17,751 bases of DNA from Candidatus Bathyarchaeota archaeon (GTDB lineage: Archaea; Asgardarchaeota; Lokiarchaeia; Sigyniarchaeales; Sigyniarchaeaceae). Location: positions 1-17,751 of the forward strand of contig WJJB01000073.1 in assembly GCA_014729935.1 (NCBI GenBank), given 5' to 3'. Below the pieces are notes generated by a model. It was not told the origin of the DNA and ran no database searches. It saw only the letters and a program-made list of their open reading frames with translations. Made by a program: the position numbers and the translations under genes. Shown here piece after piece: positions 1 through 6,745 of the stretch. How positions within the stretch are numbered: position 1 is the first letter of the stretch; the number at the start of each line of letters is the position of its first letter.

Positions 1-767
1 ATATCAATGAGGGTATATGTCCATAGCTGGTGAAATCGCGTCTTGAGACAGGACATGGTACCAGCGTTAAAGATCATGAGCTCTCCCTCCCCATCACTTA
101 AGTTGTAAAGGTTTGTTATGTGACGGTGGCCGTTGAGAACTAAGTTCACGTTGGTTTCCAAGAGCATCTTAAGCACGTTTCCTGCATCATTGACAGCAGA
201 GCGTTCCCTACCAGTTTTCGGGATGGGCACGAGTTGATGATGAAAACAGACGATTTTAAGTCCAGAATACTGCTCGATGATTTGCTTGAATAATTTTGTA
301 GTGCGGAAACCGATCTCACCTTGATCTTGATCAGGCTCGGTGGAATCCAAGCCAATAATGACAGAATCATTTGGTAATTCAATGGTGAAACTTCTCTTGG
401 GGGTGATATATTCCTCGTACAGGCGATCACCCACGTTCTTCACGTCATGGTTCCCCGGAATGAAAAACATGTTCTCCTTCAACGTGGGATCCAAGAGATC
501 AAACAGCTCGTTCGCATATAAATAATCCGACTTGGTTCCATTATCCGTGATATCTCCAAGATGCAGCACGAAGTCAACGTTCTTTAGTTGATTCACTTGG
601 TTGATGCCCTTCTTCAGAATATCAACACTAAACCTGTCCGAAGTCCGGGATATGTGCGTGTCGGACAAGAGTAGCAAACGCATGCGGCCATCCCACCCAG
701 TCCCACGCTTATCGAGCTTGAACCGGGCGATATTATTACTCTTGATCAATTCTGGCAAGGAGACCAT
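1..767 (-). CDS. Calcineurin-like metallophosphoesterase, 3' end cut by window edge
   Basis: This is a two-metal phosphoesterase; the substrate (cyclic nucleotide, nucleotide or phosphoprotein) cannot be told from sequence. I translated 255 codons from ATG at 767 and the frame stays open to base 1. All family motifs are present in order: SDTHIS (Asp36, His38), GDITDN (71-76), GNHD (105-108), the FHH histidines (176-177) and GHRH (213-216). These provide the usual ligands for the binuclear metal centre. No signal peptide or membrane segment is visible, so a cytosolic enzyme is expected. The start is supported by a good Shine-Dalgarno sequence (AGGAGA, 7 bases upstream) and an AT-rich TATA-like stretch just before it. 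The remaining C-terminus lies outside the window. The family assignment is secure; the specific function is unknown. Confidence 0.9.
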   Translation of the reverse strand, partial: MVSLPELIKSNNIARFKLDKRGTGWDGRMRLLLLSDTHISRTSDRFSVDILKKGINQVNQLKNVDFVLHLGDITDNGTKSDYLYANELFDLLDPTLKENMFFIPGNHDVKNVGDRLYEEYITPKRSFTIELPNDSVIIGLDSTEPDQDQGEIGFRTTKLFKQIIEQYSGLKIVCFHHQLVPIPKTGRERSAVNDAGNVLKMLLETNVNLVLNGHRHITNLYNLSDGEGELMIFNAGTMSCLKTRFHQLWTYTLID

Positions 768-774
768 GGTATTA

Positions 775-780
775 TCTCCT
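775..780 (-). promoter_or_regulatory. Shine-Dalgarno sequence of the metallophosphoesterase
   Basis: On the minus strand AGGAGA lies 7 bases before ATG at 767. It is the clearest ribosome binding site in the window, where most other starts lack one, and it fixes the start of this gene. Confidence 0.6.
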
Positions 781-790
781 TAACCATCAC

Positions 791-805
791 ATTTATTGTA
801 TTTAT
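791..805. promoter_or_regulatory. AT-rich promoter-like stretch, possibly bidirectional
   Basis: An almost pure A/T run with two TTTAT elements. On the minus strand ATAAATA is centred about 30 bases before the phosphoesterase ATG, so transcription would begin just before the Shine-Dalgarno sequence. On the plus strand the same run could drive a transcript into the gap at about 825. The assignment is by spacing only. Confidence 0.35.
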
Positions 806-829
806 CAGTTTCGCGAGAGAAAACCGGCC

Positions 830-1221
830 CCTTTAGATGCGGGATGAATTTCGCCTATTGCAGAAATTCGATGGTTTCCCTCCCTTTTCAAGGGATGGGT
901 TCGATGACTGGAGCAGTTTTCCTCAACCACGCCGTGAAAGTGCTGTTTACCCGAACGCAGCACAAGAAGCATTCCTGTCCGAGACCCTTGGTTGTAAGCG
1001 GTAAATATGGAACCACTAACTGGAAGATTGGATTGCGAGGGAGCACGAATCCTTCGAGAAGAACGAAACGCCACCATCATCAATACATATACCGCAGGAA
1101 CTGCTGGAAGGCACGCTCCGGGAGACCGTGCAAGGCCCGAACCGTCGGACGCGATACTTTCGACGGGAACGACAGTGGTCGGTGAAGGAAGAATCGACGC
1201 CCTTTAGTTTAGTTTAGGGCG
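830..1221. other. Gene-poor gap with several inverted repeats; possible structured RNA
   Basis: The 537 bases between the phosphoesterase start and the L22e stop hold no convincing protein gene. The longest open frames (796-1185 plus, 805-1083 minus) have unnatural composition and no recognisable motif. Inverted repeats are frequent: 878-899 (nine pairs with one bulge around a TTC loop), 940-963 (GTGCTG/CAGCAC), 1111-1131 (GCACG/CGTGC enclosing CTC/GAG), 1142-1166 (CCGTCG/CGACGG) and 1198-1221 (CGCCCT/AGGGCG). Six-base stems occur by chance in a region this long, so only the first and third are notable. I looked for SRP RNA helix 8, the RNase P core motifs and tRNA T-arms on both strands and found none. 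If it is an RNA gene, neither class nor strand is known. Confidence 0.25.
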
Positions 1222-1304
1222 TGGTAGTTCAACATATCCCCCACCACCTATGGAGTGATTCGCATGGAATGGAGGTAAAAGGCGATGGACAATTAATGAA
1301 AAAC

Positions 1305-1652
1305 TTAGATTTCGTATACCTTGTTTGGGTATATGTAGAAATCTGCATCTTTTCGTCCCTGGTGATTGCAGATTACCCTGAAGTCCATGCGCAATCCAAC
1401 CTTGTGCAGGAACTTCTTGATGTATAGCTTGATTCGACGCTTGCTGATAGGTCTATTCATGTGCAGTTCCAAGTCGTTCTTATCTCGCACCACTTCATTC
1501 AACCCGTCAGCCTTCGTCATGCGCTCCTCCAAGAAGCGTGCCAAGTTATTGATATCCGAGTCGTTCGAAAAGGATAGCTGGTCAGCATTGATCGTCAAGG
1601 GTGGCACTTGCTTGGCTTTCTTGCTCGATCGCTTCGATGTTTTTTTAGCCAT
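1305..1652 (-). CDS. rpl22e: Eukaryote-type ribosomal protein eL22 (L22e)
   Basis: A 115-residue protein matching the L22e family along most of its length. After a lysine-rich N-terminal tail (residues 1-15) come the FLEER segment (40-44, compare FLQER in animals), the alternating strand around 55-66, and the strongest block PISKRRIKLYIKKFLHK (68-84), matching PFSKRYLKYLTKKYLKK in eukaryotes. The LRMDFRVI region (87-94, compare LRDWLRVV) and a final YIYP (107-110) follow. In eukaryotes eL22 sits on the large subunit near the exit tunnel and binds 28S rRNA. It is absent from bacteria and most archaea but was reported in Asgard archaea. The acidic C-terminal tail of eukaryotic proteins is missing. 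The ATG at 1652 has a TATA-like box 55-62 bases upstream. It is the best lineage marker in the window. Confidence 0.88.
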   Translation of the reverse strand: MAKKTSKRSSKKAKQVPPLTINADQLSFSNDSDINNLARFLEERMTKADGLNEVVRDKNDLELHMNRPISKRRIKLYIKKFLHKVGLRMDFRVICNHQGRKDADFYIYPNKVYEI

Positions 1653-1706
1653 GTTGCTCTACATCCTGCATGGTGTTGCCATGCACGGTAAGAGAATGAA
1701 ATCTGC

Positions 1707-1714
1707 TATTATAA
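1707..1714 (-). promoter_or_regulatory. TATA-like box of the L22e gene
   Basis: TTATAATA on the minus strand lies about 59 bases before the L22e ATG, which predicts a leader of roughly 30 bases. It falls in the gap after the upstream gene ends at 1748, so L22e probably has its own promoter. Confidence 0.4.
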
Positions 1715-1747
1715 CATTGCTTTCTGACGTCTGCTGGATTTAGGTTC

Positions 1748-2434
1748 CTAGGAAATCCTTCGCAATTCTCCCTGCAATGCCTCTATGCGTTTATCGAAGT
1801 AACTCACGCCAACATTGAAATGTGCCTTTGATAGGTATTGCCAATCTTTCAAGATACCGAGGAACCTGCGCTTTCGCACTTGGCGTGCAATGTTTCTCTG
1901 GATCAAATGAACTCTCAAGTCGGTACCATTGCGATAAAATGGACAATCCTTCCATGAATGCTGGTATCCCGATGGTACCTTTGCTATCTTCTCAATCACG
2001 TCGGTAGGTAGCAGGTTTTCTTGTATGGAAACCAAGATGGAGAGAATCTTTGCTTGGGTCAAGGTGAGATCAACGCCACCGAGATTCACGTTCATTTCCC
2101 GAACACTAGGATATCGCTCGTTCCCGGGAAGATCCGCGACCACGCAAATGCGTTGTGGATTGATGAAACCTTCAATGAGATACCGTCGACAACTGGTAGC
2201 AGGATCAACTTCTCCGTTATAATAGCATGTTGGACAATTTCGCTTCATGATGCGGGAAAGCATCCGATCGGAGGGAAGGGTTGGATGCGCCATGAGCTGG
2301 CCAGTATACGCGTCAAGGAGAAATGTCCTGCCATCCTTATCGAAGGTTATGAAGCCGCCCCTGGTTGTGAAAGGGTAACGCAGGTGCTCGTGCAAGAATT
2401 CGATGAATGCGCATGTTCTCATCAGGATTATCAT
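1748..2434 (-). CDS. Unrecognised cysteine-containing protein with possible PhoB-like winged helix
   Basis: A soluble basic protein of 228 residues that I do not recognise as a whole. The N-terminal half has a CPTC pair (Cys67, Cys70) and Cys82, a possible partial zinc site, with Cys164 further on. Residues 120-205 follow the hydrophobic pattern of the OmpR/PhoB C-terminal DNA-binding domain: LTLTQAKILSIL (123-134), a second helix near 141-151, a recognition-helix-like DLRVHLIQRNIARQVRKRR (172-190), then a LGILKDWQYL hairpin. That is a pattern match by eye, not a proven homology. No receiver domain is present. An AT-rich box at 2443-2453 lies 26 bases before the in-frame ATG at 2422, so the true start may be there (224 residues) with a leaderless message. 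It is divergent from the membrane protein at 2537, so it could regulate it, but nothing shows this. Confidence 0.65.
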   Translation of the reverse strand: MIILMRTCAFIEFLHEHLRYPFTTRGGFITFDKDGRTFLLDAYTGQLMAHPTLPSDRMLSRIMKRNCPTCYYNGEVDPATSCRRYLIEGFINPQRICVVADLPGNERYPSVREMNVNLGGVDLTLTQAKILSILVSIQENLLPTDVIEKIAKVPSGYQHSWKDCPFYRNGTDLRVHLIQRNIARQVRKRRFLGILKDWQYLSKAHFNVGVSYFDKRIEALQGELRRIS

Positions 2435-2442
2435 GGTGGCGG

Positions 2443-2453
2443 AATTATTAAAT
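2443..2453 (-). promoter_or_regulatory. TATA-like box for the unrecognised leftward gene
   Basis: The minus strand reads ATTTAATAATT. The spacing of about 26 bases to the ATG at 2422 fits a leaderless transcript, whereas the ATG at 2434 is only 14 bases away and would fall upstream of the predicted transcription start. Confidence 0.4.
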
Positions 2454-2536
2454 CATGCCCGATGCAAAGATGCGGAGAAATCATCAAGTATTAGAAGAAC
2501 AGGTTCCAATCGAGTGTATCACGAGTTGCATTGAAC

Positions 2537-3637
2537 ATGGATAACACTAGAACTATTAAACCTGCAACCGGTTCACGGATGGATGTCAAGCTACTGGTAT
2601 ATGGGATATTATTCAGCATTGGTTTTTCTCTCATAATATTCTTCACGGGCATGGGATTAGAAGCTCGCTTCACCGGTGGTACGGGTTTCATCGAGGATCA
2701 AGGCGTTGCGTGGTATTTCTGGCAACTTCCAGGAGAATTCCGCACCCCGTGGACCAGGATAACCCCGTGGTTATTCTATTTCGCTCATCAGATAACCGTG
2801 TGGGTGCTCTCGTGGCGGCTCATGCACGGGGAGCATCAAGGCATGTGGACCAATCAACCCCGGAAGGAACATTACTTGATCCTGGCGGCAAATGCAGGAT
2901 TTTGCGTGCTTCATTACGTGCAAACACAGTTATGGTATGATGGACTCGCGCAAGACGTGCCAATATGGACCAGCCAAGGAAGCGTGATCGTCATGCTCGT
3001 GCTGATCGCCTTGATTGCCAATCGATGGAGGGGGTACGTGTGGGGGAAGAAATTGGCGGTTGGAAGGGATGCGATGAATGGGGCAATAAAATGGCATGGA
3101 TATTACATATATTGGGCACTTATATACACGTTTTGGTTCCATCCCATGGATTCCTCATTGGCGCTTTTTCTTGGATTCATGTACATGTTCTTGCTCTTAT
3201 TCCAAGCAAGCACCCCGCTTTTAAAGATCCACTTGAACCACCGGTGGGTGATCTTCCTTGAAATATTCGTGTGGATTCATGGAACCGTAGTTGCCCTCGA
3301 GTCGGATTACATCAGGAAAGCAAGCAGCACTGGAATCACTTGGCCCATTTTCTTCTTCGGTTTCCTTGGTATGCTGGTCTTCAATCAAATCCATGGACTC
3401 ACCAGAAGCAAAGTGGTTAAATTCACGGTATTAGGCATTTACATTTCCTCCATTATCATCACGTACTCGATCATCGGATGGGATCTTGCTTGGCAAATCG
3501 TTTCCATTCCTGCCGCGGAACTGCTATCTGTCCTTGCGGCGTGGGGTCTCTTCGCTGTTATCCCCCGTTTAAAACATGCATGGAATCATTCAGAACAGGA
3601 GAAAATGCCTGATCAAGCCAAAAAGGTACCACCGTGA
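2537..3637 (+). CDS. Unrecognised polytopic membrane protein, about ten helices, histidine-rich
   Basis: A 366-residue integral membrane protein of no family I can name. Hydrophobic segments begin near residues 17, 75, 108, 143, 180, 202, 232, 260, 293 and 320, giving about ten helices and a charged C-terminal tail (EQEKMPDQAKK). Many histidines lie in or next to helices: the FAHQ segment of helix 2, LHY of helix 3, WHGYY and FHPMD in helix 5, NHRW and WIHG around helix 7, and QIHG ending helix 8. That resembles heme b- or metal-binding membrane proteins, but no known cytochrome signature is complete, so a redox role is only an inference. I chose ATG 2537; a TTG two codons upstream and ATG 2579 are alternatives. 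The FAD oxidoreductase follows 57 bases later on the same strand. Confidence 0.85.
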   Translation: MDNTRTIKPATGSRMDVKLLVYGILFSIGFSLIIFFTGMGLEARFTGGTGFIEDQGVAWYFWQLPGEFRTPWTRITPWLFYFAHQITVWVLSWRLMHGEHQGMWTNQPRKEHYLILAANAGFCVLHYVQTQLWYDGLAQDVPIWTSQGSVIVMLVLIALIANRWRGYVWGKKLAVGRDAMNGAIKWHGYYIYWALIYTFWFHPMDSSLALFLGFMYMFLLLFQASTPLLKIHLNHRWVIFLEIFVWIHGTVVALESDYIRKASSTGITWPIFFFGFLGMLVFNQIHGLTRSKVVKFTVLGIYISSIIITYSIIGWDLAWQIVSIPAAELLSVLAAWGLFAVIPRLKHAWNHSEQEKMPDQAKKVPP

Positions 3638-3663
3638 AGCAGTAATTCAAGGCCAACCAGCAG

Positions 3664-3674
3664 CTTTAATATCC
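3664..3674 (+). promoter_or_regulatory. TATA-like box before the FAD oxidoreductase
   Basis: The sequence CTTTAATATCC is centred 26 bases before the ATG at 3695, the spacing expected for a leaderless archaeal mRNA. If real, the oxidoreductase is transcribed at least partly independently of the membrane protein upstream. Confidence 0.4.
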
Positions 3675-3694
3675 TTCCGACTAATCTCAAGCAC

Positions 3695-5305
3695 ATGGCG
3701 ATCTTGAAAAACACGGTTGGACATCGTCCGTTGATTTACCACCAGGATGACTTGGATTGCCCGGTAATTGCAAATGTGGACTTGCTGGTAATCGGCGGGT
3801 CGCAATCTGGTGTTGCGGCAGCAATAGCTTGCAGGAGGGGCATGGAATACCTCGGAATGGATCAGCCAAGAATCTTGCTGGTGGAACAAAACAATTACCT
3901 GGGTGGGCAATCAGTCACGAACATGGTCTCGCAATGGGAAATACCTGCCTTTCGCCAAAACGTTGGCAAGTGGCAGATAAAAGGTATCGGGATCGAGATG
4001 GTGGAACGGATCGTGGAGCTTGGTGGTTCGGACAAGTTATGGGAAGACTTGGTGGATTTGCAGCGGCAAGAAGATGCCGAATGGCCGTCCCTCGGCCAAG
4101 ACAGGAAGATCCATGGAGAGGAAGCCCTCAATATCGAGGCAATAAAATTCGCCCTGATGGATATGTGCATCGATGATGGCATCGAGCTTTTGCTTGATGC
4201 AAGAGTTGTTGCACCCATCGAAACCACCGTCAATCATGACGTGGACATCACGAGCGGATTGGCAAGATTACCGGGTTCCATCCTTCCAGAACATGTCAGG
4301 AGCTGTGCAGGGGGAGCCATCGCGGAACATTTTTCAGGGCGGGGGGCGATCCTATCTAAGATCACCATAGATGCTAGCTCGAATGGCCTCATGTGCTGGT
4401 GGCTTGCGGGCAAGCATGGATGCACGGTGGACCCACCCAAGCACAGGGGATTAACCCAGTCGTATGTCTGGATAGGAGGGATCAACATGGATGAATTCTT
4501 ATCGTGGGTTCGAACACTATCGGATGATGTTTTCGAGATGTATCCATCAGATCCAGATCAGATGCAAGCACACGTTGACACGGGAAGGCTCATCTGGTTC
4601 AAGAGCAAGGGGATGAACAAGCCGCGGGAAGTATTCGAGGCGGCGGAAAAGCAAGAGGGAGAACAACTCGATGTCTTGTTCAAGGCTGGATTCACTCCCG
4701 TGGGATTCTACATGAAATGGGTCGGAAATTATCCAGGCCATGGTGTATTTGCTGTTGACGGACCATACTACCGGGAGGATTCACTTGATGGCGCCACGTG
4801 GACCAGCGAGCACGTGAGAAATTTATACGGTTCTTGGGGCTTGTTCCGCATCATCCGGCATATGCCGGGGTTTGAACATGCATATCTCGCCAAGACTTGC
4901 GAGCGCATGGGTTTGAGGACAACCCGAGTTCCCCTCGGCTTGTATAAAATCAAGGGAGATGACTTGAAGACCAACCAGGAACATCCAGATGCCATTGGCG
5001 TTGCAGACTGGCATGATCGTACCGATGAAGGTGATACGGGAAAATGGGGGTACCACGTGCCGCTCAGGGCTTTGATTCCCAGGGAGATAGATGGGTTGTT
5101 GTATTGTGGCAGGGCAGTAAGCTTTGACCATGGTGCCATGAACGCACACAGGGGAATTGGTACGACCATCGTATGTGGGCAAGGAGCTGGTGTGGGCGCT
5201 GCTGTCACATTAGCGATGAAAACACAACCTCGTTTCGTGGACAGAGAAAAAGTGCAAGAGATATTAAAACACCAGCAAGTGGTCTTGGATATCCCACACC
5301 TGTGA
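3695..5305 (+). CDS. FAD-dependent oxidoreductase (FAD_oxidored family)
   Basis: A 536-residue flavoprotein. The N-terminal Rossmann motif is LLVIGGSQSGVAAAIA (30-45), followed by the acidic residue that binds the ribose of FAD (Glu64 in LLVEQ) and an LGGQS turn (69-73). The C-terminal FAD-binding region is also typical: YCGRAVSFDHGAMNAHRGIG, then GQGAGVGAAV about 35 residues before the end, as in the PF12831 family. The dinucleotide motif is GGSQSG rather than GxGxxG, a variant that keeps the small residues. No iron-sulfur cysteine cluster is visible, unlike the HdrA-type relatives. The substrate is unknown. There is no signal peptide, so the enzyme is cytosolic; partnership with the preceding membrane protein is possible but unproven. 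Confidence 0.85.
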   Translation: MAILKNTVGHRPLIYHQDDLDCPVIANVDLLVIGGSQSGVAAAIACRRGMEYLGMDQPRILLVEQNNYLGGQSVTNMVSQWEIPAFRQNVGKWQIKGIGIEMVERIVELGGSDKLWEDLVDLQRQEDAEWPSLGQDRKIHGEEALNIEAIKFALMDMCIDDGIELLLDARVVAPIETTVNHDVDITSGLARLPGSILPEHVRSCAGGAIAEHFSGRGAILSKITIDASSNGLMCWWLAGKHGCTVDPPKHRGLTQSYVWIGGINMDEFLSWVRTLSDDVFEMYPSDPDQMQAHVDTGRLIWFKSKGMNKPREVFEAAEKQEGEQLDVLFKAGFTPVGFYMKWVGNYPGHGVFAVDGPYYREDSLDGATWTSEHVRNLYGSWGLFRIIRHMPGFEHAYLAKTCERMGLRTTRVPLGLYKIKGDDLKTNQEHPDAIGVADWHDRTDEGDTGKWGYHVPLRALIPREIDGLLYCGRAVSFDHGAMNAHRGIGTTIVCGQGAGVGAAVTLAMKTQPRFVDREKVQEILKHQQVVLDIPHL

Positions 5306-5320
5306 TAACGAGGCGCTTGA

Positions 5321-5597
5321 ATGAAAGAGTTGGTAGTGATGGATTCTAGAATTCTTCTACCACAATGCCTCCAAGAAAATGGGATGGCTTCACTTAAAAA
5401 AGCAGGAGTAATAACGCGTTTTGGGTGATAATGAGGTGAAGATACATCCTCCTATTATTTCAAAATGGGTTCGACGAGATGAAGGCTCCCGGGCATGGAA
5501 TGAGGGAATCCGGTACAAGAGCGATGATGATTTGACAAAAAAGCATGGACAAAATCATCCAATTGTTCGTATCGCAAAAATTGCCTACATGACTTAA
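5321..5597 (+). pseudogene. Possible small gene or frameshifted remnant
   Basis: Two overlapping short frames run in the same direction. The first starts at ATG 5321 (MKELVVMDSRIL...) and stops at 5428 after 35 codons. The second, in the +1 phase, could start at TTG 5421 or GTG 5436 and runs to TAA 5597 (58 codons). It contains a protein-like stretch with charged and aromatic residues (IISKWVRRDEGSRAWNEG). Joined, they would make about 90 residues. A run of six A's precedes the junction. I do not recognise a family. It may be a decayed gene, a real 58-residue protein with a non-ATG start, or chance. Confidence 0.2.
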
Positions 5598-5602
5598 CAA
5601 GG

Positions 5603-5610
5603 TTTAAATT
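5603..5610 (+). promoter_or_regulatory. TATA-like box upstream of the GTPase
   Basis: TTTAAATT preceded by AAGG, a good archaeal BRE/TATA arrangement. It predicts a transcript starting near 5635, about 160 bases before the GTPase ATG at 5794, an unusually long leader for this window. Confidence 0.45.
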
Positions 5611-5793
5611 TTTCTCATACTATAGTACTTCATCGTAAGAACTCGACATTAGGCGTTTTCATGGCTTCACGAAGGTGATGGGTTGAGCAAGAACCATGAT
5701 GTTCTTGGCGAGGGAAAACGGCTCGAGGTTTCCACCGATAGTAACTCGATCCACCAGCAATCCATTTCAACCCGTCTCCAAATGGCTTGAGAG

Positions 5794-6546
5794 ATGAGGC
5801 ATCGGCTTCAGGACTTCAAACTTGCAGCCATGACTATCACTTGCGACAAGGAGGAATGGCTATTGGTACGTGTATCCGATAACAAGGTTTTCATCAAGAT
5901 TCTTTATTGGGGATCCGCCGCGTCAGGTAAAACTACCGCCGTGGACACGTTGTACAGAATAACAGAGAAGGAAAAAAAAGACGTGAAACCCACTGGTAAC
6001 TTGGTGAAGATAGCCATGGCATCGGGATCGACCTTATACTTCGACCGGGGTGTATTCCAAAGCACCAAAAAAGAATCCATCTACTTTCACGTGTACACCG
6101 TCGCGGGACAATCTCGCTTTAGTCCCTTGCGAAAGAAAATATACATGGGTACGGATGGAATCATTCTCGTGGTCGATGCGCAGCGAGAAAGATGGGAAGA
6201 TAACATTGAAAGCCTGAAAGAACTAAAGGCTGTTGCTGGCGAGGATCTCATCAAGAAAATCCCGTTAATCGTCATGCTCAACAAGATGGACTTGGACAAC
6301 GTGGTGAGCATCACTGATGTCGAATCATTGCTCAAGGATGAAGGACTATGGTTCCCCGCGGGACATGAACTCAACATGTGGAACCCCATTATCTATGAGA
6401 CCATCGCAATCATGCCCCAAGCCAAGAACGTGTATCGCTCTTTCAGTGAATGTGCCAGGAGAACTGGTTTGTATCAGATCTGGGGTCACGGGTTCGCACC
6501 AAAGCAAACTAAAGTAAAGTTATCAGATAAACCAGCCGACGTGTGA
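5794..6546 (+). CDS. Small GTPase of the MglA / Arf-like group
   Basis: A 250-residue Ras-superfamily GTPase. The P-loop is GSAASGKT (40-47); the switch I area ends in TLYFDRG (80-86), as in MglA proteins (TLFFD); G3 is TVAGQ (102-106), where MglA has TVPGQ and classical Ras/Arf proteins have DxxGQ; G4 is NKMD (163-166). The C-terminus is extended by about 25 residues beyond the last GTPase helix and ends without a CAAX-type lipidation motif. In bacteria MglA sets cell polarity through an MglB/Roadblock GAP; Asgard archaea carry many such GTPases with unknown roles. No Roadblock gene is visible in the window. ATG 5830 (residue 13) is an alternative start. A hairpin and T-rich tail follow the gene. 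Confidence 0.88.
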   Translation: MRHRLQDFKLAAMTITCDKEEWLLVRVSDNKVFIKILYWGSAASGKTTAVDTLYRITEKEKKDVKPTGNLVKIAMASGSTLYFDRGVFQSTKKESIYFHVYTVAGQSRFSPLRKKIYMGTDGIILVVDAQRERWEDNIESLKELKAVAGEDLIKKIPLIVMLNKMDLDNVVSITDVESLLKDEGLWFPAGHELNMWNPIIYETIAIMPQAKNVYRSFSECARRTGLYQIWGHGFAPKQTKVKLSDKPADV

Positions 6547-6554
6547 GTTGCACT

Positions 6555-6588
6555 GGGTACAAGCATGTAATAGGGCTGTACCCGCTTT
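6555..6588 (+). terminator. Hairpin with T-rich tail after the GTPase gene
   Basis: A perfect seven-base inverted repeat (GGGTACA at 6555-6561, TGTACCC at 6577-6583) begins eight bases after the GTPase stop and is followed by GCTTTTA. This fits a transcription end, although archaeal termination often needs only a T tract. Confidence 0.4.
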
Positions 6589-6721
6589 TAATGATCCCCC
6601 ACATCAAACGGCGTGCATTCCTTCTACATCACCACATGAATCTTTTTATGCAAGCATGGATTTTTCCACGTGCCGGTGGTAGGCCAGGACCATGGTTTCC
6701 ACCCGCATCATTCCTAAGAGG

Positions 6722-6728
6722 TTATATT
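6722..6728 (+). promoter_or_regulatory. TATA-like box before the LeuA/CimA gene
   Basis: TTATATT is centred about 21 bases before the GTG at 6746, close to the spacing of a leaderless promoter, and lies after the GTPase terminator. Confidence 0.35.
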
Positions 6729-6745
6729 GGTGACAAACAAACACG

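Larger units (their letters stand above)
5306..5793. other. 488-base gap with no confident gene
   Basis: Between the oxidoreductase and the GTPase. It holds a 35-codon frame (5321-5428), a 58-codon frame in the +1 phase overlapping it (5421-5597), and a TATA-like box at 5603-5610. From 5611 to 5793 I see nothing more than a long leader for the GTPase; one 45-codon stretch (5653-5790) is open in the GTPase frame but has no ATG and ends in TGA just before the GTPase start. No RNA gene or repeat was recognised. Confidence 0.5.

Noticed and set aside
805..1083. 92-codon minus-strand frame in the gap before the metallophosphoesterase
   Set aside because: Composition is unlike the neighbouring proteins, no motif is recognisable, and it lies over the inverted repeats; the opposing frame is equally long.
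830..1221. SRP RNA or RNase P RNA
   Set aside because: The helix 8 motif of SRP RNA and the conserved RNase P core segments were not found on either strand.
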